Below, in pieces: positions 22,424-30,309 of a DNA stretch of 64,000 nucleotides. Origin of the DNA: Zoogloea sp041914405 (lineage in GTDB: Bacteria > Pseudomonadota > Gammaproteobacteria > Burkholderiales > Rhodocyclaceae). Both the position numbers and the translations under genes were made by a program. The stretch lies in contig NZ_JAYSDK010000015.1 in assembly GCF_041914405.1 (NCBI RefSeq), positions 1 to 64,000 on the forward strand, in the 5' to 3' direction. Within the stretch, counting starts at the first letter, position 1, and each line of letters opens with the position of its first letter. The notes beneath the pieces were generated by a model. That model made no database searches, was not told where the DNA came from, and saw only the letters and a program-made list of their open reading frames with translations.

Positions 22424-23971
22424 TCAGCTCGCACCGCGCCGGCGGAAGTCGGCGAGCCGGAAGCCGAGTGCGAACAGGACCGCGAAATACACGGCGATGC
22501 CGCCGCAGATGAGGGCTGACAGGCGGATCACCCGTTCCAGGCTACTGGCATGCAGCCACAGGCTGTCCGGGCCTGCAGTGAGGTAGATGCCGCAGGCCAG
22601 GGCCAGCAGCGCGACGGCCAGCTTGGCCCCAAAGGCACCCCAGCCCGGTTGCGGGTTATAGACGCCCCTGGCGCGCAGGCCGCGGTAGAGCAGGGTAGCG
22701 TTGAAGCAGGAGGCGAGGCCGATGGACAAGGCCAGGCCGGCATGCTGGAAGGGGCCGATGAAGGCAAGGTTCATCAATTGGGTAATGATCAGCGACATGA
22801 TGCCGATGCGCACTGGTGTGCGCACGTCTTGTCGTGAGTAGAAGGCCGGGGCGAGCACCTTGACGAGGATCAGCCCGGTTAGTCCCAAGCTGTAGGCGAC
22901 CAGCGCGGTCCGAGTCTGGAGCACATCGTTCGCGCTGAAGGCGCCGTGGTGGAACAGGGTGCTGATCAGCGGCACCGCGAGCAAGGCAAGGCCGACGGAC
23001 GCCGGTAGCGTCAGCAGCAGGGTCAGGCGCAAGCCCCAGTCCAGCAGTGCGGAGAACTCGGCCGGCTTCTCGTCTGCATGCATTTTCGACAGGCTGGGCA
23101 GCAGGATGGTGCCGAGCGCCACGCCGAGCATGCCGGACGGGAATTCCATCAGGCGGTCGGCGTAGTACAGCCAGGACACGCTGCCGCTTGGCAGGAAGGA
23201 GGCGAAGACCGTGTTGATCAGCAGCGAGATCTGGCTGACCGACACGCCGAGGATCGCCGGTGCCATCAGCTTCAGGATGCGTCGCACGCCCGGGTCGGAG
23301 AAATCCAGCGAGAAGCGCGGCAGCATGCCGATCTTGGCAAGCGGGCGCAGTTGCAGCACGACCTGGGCAAGTCCTCCGATGAATACGGCCCAGCCCAGCA
23401 CCAGGATGGGCGGATCGAAATAGGGGGCCGCGAACAGCGCCATGAAGATGAAAGACAGGTTCAGCAGCACCGGCGTGAAGGCCGGAATCGCAAAACGGCT
23501 CCAGGTGTTCAGCACGCCGCCGGCGAGGGCCACCAGCGACATGAAGAAGATGTACGGGAAGGTGATGCGGGTGAGCTGGACGGTCAGCTCGAACTTTTCT
23601 GTGTTGTCGGAAAAGCCGGGGGCGGTGGCGTAGATGATGGCCGGCGAGGCCAGTGCACCGAGGATCGAGACGATCAGTACGACCAGGCCCAGTGCGCTGG
23701 CGACGTGATTGATCAGGCGGTGGGTTTCGTCCGGGCCGCGCTTGTTCTTGTACTCCGCGAGGATGGGGACGAAGGCCTGGGAGAAGGCCCCTTCGGCAAA
23801 CATGCGGCGCAGCAGGTTGGGCAGGCGGAAGGCGACGACGAAGGCATCCATCTCGATGCCGGCGCCAAAGGCGCGGGCCTGCACGAAATCACGCACGAAA
23901 CCCAGGATCCGCGACAGCAGGGTCATGCCGCTGACCGTGACGAGGGCGCGGAGAAGGTTCATCGAAGCCAT
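22424..23971 (-). CDS. murJ: Lipid II flippase MurJ
   Basis: MurJ moves lipid-linked peptidoglycan precursor across the inner membrane. The 515-residue MOP-superfamily protein has about 14 helices. Its N-terminus, MNLLRALVTVSGMTLLSRILGFVRDFVQARAFGAG, contains the conserved SRILGFVRD segment. FRLPNLLRRMFAEGAFSQAFVPILAEYK follows, with the essential charged and polar residues. Two in-frame ATG codons (23971 and 23962) are possible; neither has a strong ribosome-binding site. It is divergent from accA. Confidence 0.96.
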   Translation of the reverse strand: MASMNLLRALVTVSGMTLLSRILGFVRDFVQARAFGAGIEMDAFVVAFRLPNLLRRMFAEGAFSQAFVPILAEYKNKRGPDETHRLINHVASALGLVVLIVSILGALASPAIIYATAPGFSDNTEKFELTVQLTRITFPYIFFMSLVALAGGVLNTWSRFAIPAFTPVLLNLSFIFMALFAAPYFDPPILVLGWAVFIGGLAQVVLQLRPLAKIGMLPRFSLDFSDPGVRRILKLMAPAILGVSVSQISLLINTVFASFLPSGSVSWLYYADRLMEFPSGMLGVALGTILLPSLSKMHADEKPAEFSALLDWGLRLTLLLTLPASVGLALLAVPLISTLFHHGAFSANDVLQTRTALVAYSLGLTGLILVKVLAPAFYSRQDVRTPVRIGIMSLIITQLMNLAFIGPFQHAGLALSIGLASCFNATLLYRGLRARGVYNPQPGWGAFGAKLAVALLALACGIYLTAGPDSLWLHASSLERVIRLSALICGGIAVYFAVLFALGFRLADFRRRGAS

Positions 23972-24096
23972 TTTTGGGAGATCGAGCGGGCAAAGAGGGG
24001 CGATGTTAGCGGCTTATTGCGCTGTGCAGCAATGCGATTTTTTTAGCAAAAACAGGGCTGCAGCAGGGCTGGCGCCCGTCGCAGGAGTCGATGGGG

Positions 24097-24102
24097 TAAA
24101 AT
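24097..24102 (+). promoter_or_regulatory. Probable -10 box for accA
   Basis: TAAAAT lies 28 nt before the accA ATG in a G-rich context typical of sigma-70 promoters in this group. No clear -35 hexamer was found. Confidence 0.35.
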
Positions 24103-24129
24103 GGCAAAAATTTCTATGAGTTCGACCGG

Positions 24130-25098
24130 ATGAAAACAACGTTCCTAGATTTTGAGCAGCCTATTGCAGAGCTTGAGGCGAAGATCGAAGAACTACGCTT
24201 TGTGCAGGACGATTCGGCGGTGGATATCTCCGAGGAGATCGCCCGCCTGGAGCAGAAGAACCACGGCCTGACCAAGGATATCTATGCCAAGCTGACGCCT
24301 TGGCAGAGCGCGCTGGTGGCGCGACATCCCCAGCGCCCCTATACGTTTGACTACGTGCAGCACATCTTCACCGACTTCGAAGAGCTGCACGGCGATCGCA
24401 ACTTTGCAGACGACAAGGCGATCGTGGGTGGTCTGGCGCGTTTCAATGGCCAGTCCTGCATGGTGATCGGCCATCAGAAAGGTCGCGACACCAAGGAAAA
24501 GATCTTCCGCAATTTCGGCATGCCGCGCCCCGAGGGTTACCGCAAGGCGATGCGCCTAATGAAGCTGGCCGAGAAGTTTGGCCTGCCGGTGTTCACCTTC
24601 GTCGATACGCCGGGCGCCTATCCCGGCATCGATGCGGAAGAGCGCGGCCAGTCCGAGGCCATCGGCCATAACCTCGCCGTGATGGCCGAGCTGAAGGTGC
24701 CGTTGATCTGCACCATCATCGGCGAAGGTGGCTCGGGCGGCGCGCTGGCGATCGCAGTCGGCGACCAGTTGCTGATGCTTCAGTACTCCACCTATTCGGT
24801 GATTTCGCCGGAAGGTTGTGCCTCCATCCTGTGGAAGAGCGCAGAGCGCGCCTCCGACGCTGCCGAGACGATGGGGATCACCGCTTCGCGGCTGAAGTCC
24901 CTGGGGCTCATCGACAAGGTGGTCAATGAGCCTGTCGGTGGCGCCCATCGAGACCATCGAGCGATGGCGCAGAACCTCAAGCGGGCGCTGCAGGACGCGC
25001 TGCGCCAGGTCTCCGAGCTGTCGCCGTCGGAGCTGCTCGAGCGCCGCTTCGAGCGGCTGATGAGCTACGGCAAGTTCAAGGAAATTGCTGTCGACTGA
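24130..25098 (+). CDS. accA: Acetyl-CoA carboxylase carboxyltransferase subunit alpha
   Basis: AccA with AccD transfers CO2 from biotin carboxyl carrier protein to acetyl-CoA, the committed step of fatty-acid synthesis. The 322-residue protein has the typical N-terminus (FLDFEQPIAELEAKIEELR) and the crotonase-like core: FVDTPGAYPGIDAEERGQSEAI, and IGEGGSGGALAIAVGDQLLMLQYSTYSVISPEGCASILWK. The last 14 nt overlap tilS, suggesting coupled expression. Confidence 0.97.
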   Translation: MKTTFLDFEQPIAELEAKIEELRFVQDDSAVDISEEIARLEQKNHGLTKDIYAKLTPWQSALVARHPQRPYTFDYVQHIFTDFEELHGDRNFADDKAIVGGLARFNGQSCMVIGHQKGRDTKEKIFRNFGMPRPEGYRKAMRLMKLAEKFGLPVFTFVDTPGAYPGIDAEERGQSEAIGHNLAVMAELKVPLICTIIGEGGSGGALAIAVGDQLLMLQYSTYSVISPEGCASILWKSAERASDAAETMGITASRLKSLGLIDKVVNEPVGGAHRDHRAMAQNLKRALQDALRQVSELSPSELLERRFERLMSYGKFKEIAVD

Positions 25099-26419
25099 GC
25101 TCGCAGCGCGGGTTGCCGCCAGTTGGCGGCAACTGTCCGCCCCACCCCGCGAGGTTCGGGTTGGTCTGAGCGGCGGGCTCGACTCCTCGGTGTTGACGCA
25201 CGTCCTGGGCGGCTTGCGGAGCGCGCTCGGGATTGAGCTGAGCGCCGTTCACGTGAGCCATGGCCTCGTGGCCGGTTCCGAAGCGTGGGGCGATGTGTGT
25301 GCTGAGCTTTGCGCCGCGCTCGATGTGCCATTTACGGTTTGCCCGGTTGAGGTGGACAGGGCTCACCCCTGTGGCCTCGAGGCCGCAGCGCGGGAGGCTC
25401 GGCGGACGGCGCTGCTGCGCGGCCTGGACCGCGGTGTGCTGGCTCTGGCCCACCATCGGGACGACCAGGCCGAAACCATTCTGTTTCGTGCGTTGCGCGG
25501 CTCTGGCGTCAAGGGCCTGGCCGGCATGCGCGACTCCGTCGATGTTGGCGCGGCCGCGCGGATCTGGCGGCCCCTGCTCGATATCCCGCGCCAGCTGTTG
25601 CATGACTATGCGCTCCGGCATGGGCTGCGCTGGATCGATGATCCAAGCAACGCCGACACAGCCTTCACGCGCAATTTTCTGCGCAACACGATCCTGCCGC
25701 AGCTCGACGCACGTTTCACCGGCGCATCGGCCAACCTCGCCCGCCTGGGGCGATTGGCCGGCGAGGCCGAGGGGTTGCTGGAAGAACTGGCCGATGGCGA
25801 CCTGGAACTGCTGAGTCTGGCCGGAGGGACACGGCTGTCTTACCCGCCGGCGCTGGCCCTATCGTCTGCCCGTTTGCGCAATGTGTTGCGGCGTCTGCTC
25901 GGGCAGGCCGGTTTGCCGATGCCGGACGAGAATCGCTTGCGCGAGGTTGAGCGCCAGTTCCGTGAAAGTGGGGCTGCGTCGGGATCGCGAATTCCGTTGG
26001 GCAAGGTTGCGCTGTGTGTCTATCGCCAGCACTGGTGGCTGGAAGCGGCTACGTTGCTGGTTGGTGCCGTTGAGTCCCGTTCGTGGCGTGGTGAAGCTTC
26101 CGTCCCATGGTGTGGCGGCGTGCTGGATTTCACTCCCGTGGTGGGGCAAGGGCTGGCGGCGGATCTGCTGAAATCTGCGGCGTGTGCCCTGCAGTCGCGT
26201 CACCCCAGCGCTCGCATGCGCCTTCATGCTGGCGGCCCCTCCCGGAGCCTGAAGAACCTCTGGCAGGAGGCGGGGGTTCCGCCCTGGTTGCGGGATGCCG
26301 TGCCGATGCTATGGGTTGATGGTCGGCTCGCGTGGATCGCCGGGGTCGGTGTGGCAGCCGAATTCCAGTGCCCGTCCGGCCAGGCCGGCATCCTGCCCCG
26401 CTGGTCAGTGTTCGCCTGA
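25085..26419 (+). CDS. tilS: tRNA(Ile)-lysidine synthase
   Basis: TilS attaches lysine to C34 of tRNA-Ile(CAU), so the tRNA reads AUA. The 444-residue protein has the PP-loop VGLSGGLDSSVL (about 26-37) and LALAHHRDDQAETILFRALRGSGVKGLAGM. RWIDDPSNADTAFTRNFLRN and a C-terminal substrate-binding domain follow. The only start giving the full N-terminus is TTG 25085, inside the accA 3' end. Its 3' end overlaps the convergent dctR-like gene by 15 nt. Confidence 0.93.
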   Translation: MLSTELAARVAASWRQLSAPPREVRVGLSGGLDSSVLTHVLGGLRSALGIELSAVHVSHGLVAGSEAWGDVCAELCAALDVPFTVCPVEVDRAHPCGLEAAAREARRTALLRGLDRGVLALAHHRDDQAETILFRALRGSGVKGLAGMRDSVDVGAAARIWRPLLDIPRQLLHDYALRHGLRWIDDPSNADTAFTRNFLRNTILPQLDARFTGASANLARLGRLAGEAEGLLEELADGDLELLSLAGGTRLSYPPALALSSARLRNVLRRLLGQAGLPMPDENRLREVERQFRESGAASGSRIPLGKVALCVYRQHWWLEAATLLVGAVESRSWRGEASVPWCGGVLDFTPVVGQGLAADLLKSAACALQSRHPSARMRLHAGGPSRSLKNLWQEAGVPPWLRDAVPMLWVDGRLAWIAGVGVAAEFQCPSGQAGILPRWSVFA

Positions 26420-27037
26420 GCTTCCGGAGCCCTTGTCGCGGCTGGGGGCGAGGAGCTGGGCAAGCTCGACGGCGGAGCGCACTCCCATTTTCTCGAAGAC
26501 CCGCGCCCGATGAACCTCGACGGTGCGCATCGAGATGTTCAGTTCGTCGGCGATGACCTTGTTGAATTTGCCGGCCAGTACCAGGTTCATGACTTCCTGC
26601 TCCCGTGGCGTCAGTAACGCCAGGTGGTTGCTAACCGAGGCCTGGGTTGCTTGGCTGGCCTGGCGCTTGGCATCTTGGGCCAGCGCCCGGATGACCACAT
26701 CGACCAGTGCGTTGTCTTCAAAGGGCTTCTCGAGGAAGTCAAAGGCGCCTTTTTTCAACGCACTGACCGCCATCGGCACGTCGCCATGGCCGGTCAGGAA
26801 GATCACCGGCAGCGTATTGCCGCGTTCCTGCAGCACGTCGAAGCATTCCAGGCCGCTCATTTCCCGCATGCGGATATCCAGAACGATGCAGCCGCGCCAG
26901 TCCGGCTGCCAGGCGGCCAGGAACTCCTCGGCGGAGTCCCATTCGGCGCTCGCAACCTCCTTGGTCCGGAAGAGCCAGGTGAGGGCGTCGCGGATGGCTT
27001 CGTCGTCGTCAACAATGTGGGCGAGGGGCGTGCTCAT
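26405..27037 (-). CDS. dctR: FixJ/DctR-family response regulator
   Basis: The 210-residue regulator has a receiver domain (acidic VDDDEA, phospho-acceptor Asp in VLDIRMREMSG, LTGHGD, Lys in FLEKPFED). A LuxR-type helix-turn-helix follows (LTPREQEVMNLVLAGKFNKVIADELNISMRTVEVHRA). Its ATG overlaps the kinase stop (ATGA), so the two are cotranslated. Divergence from dctP points to C4-dicarboxylate control as in DctSR systems; the symbol is by context. Confidence 0.8.
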   Translation of the reverse strand: MSTPLAHIVDDDEAIRDALTWLFRTKEVASAEWDSAEEFLAAWQPDWRGCIVLDIRMREMSGLECFDVLQERGNTLPVIFLTGHGDVPMAVSALKKGAFDFLEKPFEDNALVDVVIRALAQDAKRQASQATQASVSNHLALLTPREQEVMNLVLAGKFNKVIADELNISMRTVEVHRARVFEKMGVRSAVELAQLLAPSRDKGSGSSGEH

Positions 27038-29010
27038 GGCGGAATCGGCAGGGAGAAGTGGAAAATCGTACCACCGCCCGGGTTGTTCTCGAAGCTCAGG
27101 CGACCCCGGTGAAGTTCGGCGATCGAGCGGCAGATGTTGAGCCCGATGCCCATGCCTTCAGCCTTGGTGGTGAAGAAGGGGGCAAACAGCTTTTCCGCGA
27201 CCTCTGGTGGAATGCCCGCGCCCCGGTCGGCCACGGTGCATACCAGCGTACCGTTCTGGCGTTGGGTCCGGATCATCAGGCGGCGAGTCTCGCGCGGGTT
27301 GTCCGCCATGGCGTCCATGCCGTTGCGGATCAGGTTCACCGCGACCTGCTCAATCATCACCGGGTCGGCGTGGATTGAGGGCAGGTTGTCCTCCAGCTCC
27401 AGTTCGATGAGGACGCCGCGCCGGTCTGCGTCGGGCTCCACCAGGCCGACGGCTTCCTTGAGGATGGCATTCACATCCACCGTTTCAAACTTGGGCTCGC
27501 TGCGCCGCACGAAGGTGTGTACGCGCCGGATGATCTGGCCGGCCCGCTGGGCCTGCTTGCCGATCTTCTCGAGGATGGTCGTCAGCTCCTTCTTCGGCAG
27601 GTCGCCGTTGCCGAGCATGTTCAGGCAGCCGGTGTTGTAGCTGGAAATGGCGGCCAGCGGCTGGTTGAGTTCGTGGGCGAGGGTGGAGGCCATTTCGCCC
27701 ATGGTGACCAGGCGGGCGGTGGCCTGCAGGCGTTCCTGCTGCTGGCGTGCGAGCTCCTGGGCGCGCTTTTGCTCGGTGACATCCACCACTGAGCCCATCC
27801 AGCCAATGTGCTTCCCGCTGGAGTCGATCAGCGGGGCTTCGATGAGCAGTGCGTCGAAGCGCTCGCCATTGCGGCGCATCAGGCGGATCTCCATGCCCTG
27901 GGGAGGTGCATTGCCGCCCAGCACCAGCTCATGGACGGCGCGAGTGCGCTCCAGGGCTTCGGGGGCCCAGTAGGGCATGGGGGGCGTCAGGCCGACCAGC
28001 TCCTCAGCGCTCCAGCCGACCATGCGGCAGAAAGCCGGGTTCACATAGGTGATCTTGCCGGTCAGGTCGCGGGCGCGCATGCCAGTATTGAGGGAATCTT
28101 CCATGGCCTTGCGGAAGGCGTGTTCGGCGCTAAGCGCTTGCTCGGCCTGCTGGCGGCGTTTCATGTGCCGGCGCAACTGCCACAGACTCCATACGATGGC
28201 GGCGCCGAGTACGCCGAGGGAGCCCATCAGCAATAGCGGAATCCAGCGCACCTCGCTCTTGTAGGCGGTGACGTTGACCGTCAGGCCGTGGCCGGGCGGC
28301 TCGAAGGGGATTTCGTAGTTGAGGCTGGACAGCGGGGAGACCTTGGACTTGGCGGCAATCTCGGTGCCCAGGTTGTTGCTCACCGAAACCCGGTAGCGTT
28401 CAGAGAACCACCATGGAATCTGGCGGGCCAGCATGTTGTTCAATGAATAAACGCCGACCACTGAGCCCAGGTAGCGGCCGCCGTCGAAGATCGGAACATG
28501 GGCCTCGAACTGGGTCTGGTTGTCGAGGACGGCATAGGCGTCGCTATAAACCGGTCGACCGAGGGAGCGGGCCAGGCGATAGGCCGAGGACGACGGAAAA
28601 GTGCCCGATGCTTCGCCAACAAGATGGCTGTCGGTGTAGGGAGGCTCCGACCCCTTGACGCGTCCGCTGGGGTCGAGCCAAAGCACACGGATCAGTCCGC
28701 TCTCCGGGTCCAGGGCCTGCTTGAGGCGGGCCTCGGCGGTGGCGCTCGGGCGGCCGTTGGACAGCAGGGCCGGCCCGAGCTGGGTCAGTTGCGCATCGTT
28801 GCGTTCGAACTGAAAAGATAGATTCTGCTCCATCCACAGCACGTCGTTGATCAGCGTGGCGCGCTGCTCTTCGGCGTCCTGGCGGTGGGTCAGCCACAGC
28901 AGCGCCGCCATCGTGGCGATGAACAGGGCTACGGCGGCGTAGGGCAGGCTCCAGTACCAGCTCGGCGGAGGAGGGGCTGAATTCGACGGAGGCAAGGGGT
29001 TGAGAATCAC
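27034..29010 (-). CDS. dctS: DctS-like sensor histidine kinase with periplasmic and PAS domains
   Basis: The 658-residue kinase has a first membrane helix (about 22-40) and an extracytoplasmic sensor region of the DctB/DctS type, with FDGGRYLGSVVGVYSL near its end. A second helix (about 255-275), a PAS domain with PAC motif, and HisKA with His in TLAHELNQPLAAISSY follow. The HATPase domain carries DRGAGIPPEVAEKLFAPFFTTK and GMGIGLNICRSIAE. The start is GTG 29010. The likely ligand is a C4-dicarboxylate, inferred from architecture and the divergent dctP gene. Confidence 0.8.
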   Translation of the reverse strand: MILNPLPPSNSAPPPPSWYWSLPYAAVALFIATMAALLWLTHRQDAEEQRATLINDVLWMEQNLSFQFERNDAQLTQLGPALLSNGRPSATAEARLKQALDPESGLIRVLWLDPSGRVKGSEPPYTDSHLVGEASGTFPSSSAYRLARSLGRPVYSDAYAVLDNQTQFEAHVPIFDGGRYLGSVVGVYSLNNMLARQIPWWFSERYRVSVSNNLGTEIAAKSKVSPLSSLNYEIPFEPPGHGLTVNVTAYKSEVRWIPLLLMGSLGVLGAAIVWSLWQLRRHMKRRQQAEQALSAEHAFRKAMEDSLNTGMRARDLTGKITYVNPAFCRMVGWSAEELVGLTPPMPYWAPEALERTRAVHELVLGGNAPPQGMEIRLMRRNGERFDALLIEAPLIDSSGKHIGWMGSVVDVTEQKRAQELARQQQERLQATARLVTMGEMASTLAHELNQPLAAISSYNTGCLNMLGNGDLPKKELTTILEKIGKQAQRAGQIIRRVHTFVRRSEPKFETVDVNAILKEAVGLVEPDADRRGVLIELELEDNLPSIHADPVMIEQVAVNLIRNGMDAMADNPRETRRLMIRTQRQNGTLVCTVADRGAGIPPEVAEKLFAPFFTTKAEGMGIGLNICRSIAELHRGRLSFENNPGGGTIFHFSLPIPP

Positions 29011-29187
29011 GAACGGGAGGATTCCTAGTTATCGCCGGCCTGGCCGTTTAGAGCCATCCGATGTTTCCACACTGCGGATGACCACAATTGAGCCTATTGA
29101 TGCTGTCTTCCAGAGTGCAGTGCTGCAGTCTGCCGGAATTGCGCCTCATGTACCATGCCGCCTCGACTGCCCATAATGGAGATTCGA

Positions 29188-30192
29188 ATGTATTTGCGTA
29201 GCCTGCTGTTCGGCCTGATTGCCATGGGGGCGTGTGCGATGGCCGCGGCCCAGGCGCCGATAGTCATCAAGTTCAGCCACGTGGTGGCGGCGGACACTCC
29301 TAAGGGCAAGGCCTCCGAGTATTTCAAGAAGCGCGCCGAGGAACTGACCCATGGCAAGGTCAGGGTGGAGGTCTATCCGAACAGCACGCTCTACAAGGAC
29401 AAGGAAGAGCTCGAGGCCCTGCAACTGGGCGTCGTGCAGATGCTGGCGCCGTCCCTGGCCAAGTTCGGACCGCTTGGCGTGAAGGAGTTCGAGGTCTTCG
29501 ACCTGCCTTACATCTTCGACGACTACGCCGACCTGCATCGGGTGACCCAGGGGCCGGTCGGGGCGAGCATCCTGAGGAAGCTCGAATCGAAGGGGATCGT
29601 CGGCCTGGCGTACTGGGACAATGGCTTCAAGTCTTTCTCTGCGAACACGCCGATCCGCACGCCGGCTGACTTGCGCGGCAAGAAGTTGCGTATCCAGTCG
29701 TCGAAGGTTCTGGAGGAGCAGATCCGTGCCGTTGGTGGCATGCCGCTGGTGATGGCTTTCTCCGAGGTCTATCAGGGCTTGAAGACCGGTGTCGTGGATG
29801 GCACTGAAAATCCCCATTCGAACACCTACACCCAAAAGATGCACGAGGTGCAGAAGTATCTGGCGGTGACCAATCACGGTTATCTCGGCTACGCGGTCAT
29901 TGCCAACAAGCGCTTCTGGGATGGTTTGCCTGCCGAGCTGCGGGGCCAGTTGGAGCAGGCGATGCGGGAGGCAACGGTCTACGCCAACCGGATCGCGAAG
30001 GAGGAGAACGACAAGGCACTGGAGGCGATCCGCAAGAGCGGCAAGGTGCAGGTGTATATCCCCAACAAGGATGAGCGGCTGGCCTTCAAGAAAGCCATGC
30101 TGCCGGTGCATCAGAAGATGGAGGCCCGAATCGGCAGCGAGCTGATCCATTCAATCTACCGGGAAACCGGCTTCGATCCGTCGCGACTCTAG
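29188..30192 (+). CDS. dctP: TRAP-type C4-dicarboxylate-binding periplasmic protein DctP
   Basis: The 334-residue binding protein has a signal peptide (MYLRSLLFGLIAMGACAMAAAQA), then IVIKFSHVVAADTPKGKA. The key ligand-arginine region RGKKLRIQSSKVLEEQI and VVDGTENPHSNTYTQKMHEVQKYLAVTNHGYLGYAVI match DctP proteins for malate, succinate and fumarate. ATG 29188 has GGAG at 7-nt spacing, better than ATG 29176. The membrane subunits dctQ and dctM are not downstream; the next gene is ccoI. Confidence 0.9.
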   Translation: MYLRSLLFGLIAMGACAMAAAQAPIVIKFSHVVAADTPKGKASEYFKKRAEELTHGKVRVEVYPNSTLYKDKEELEALQLGVVQMLAPSLAKFGPLGVKEFEVFDLPYIFDDYADLHRVTQGPVGASILRKLESKGIVGLAYWDNGFKSFSANTPIRTPADLRGKKLRIQSSKVLEEQIRAVGGMPLVMAFSEVYQGLKTGVVDGTENPHSNTYTQKMHEVQKYLAVTNHGYLGYAVIANKRFWDGLPAELRGQLEQAMREATVYANRIAKEENDKALEAIRKSGKVQVYIPNKDERLAFKKAMLPVHQKMEARIGSELIHSIYRETGFDPSRL

Positions 30193-30309
30193 CCGTCTGC
30201 CAGTTGTCAGGGTAGGGGTGGTTCGCCGTGGGTGGCCGCTTTGTGATAAAAGGCGTGTTTTCCCGGCGGCCACTGTCCGGTTACCGGTGAGTCCTGTGCG
30301 AGGCCTTCG

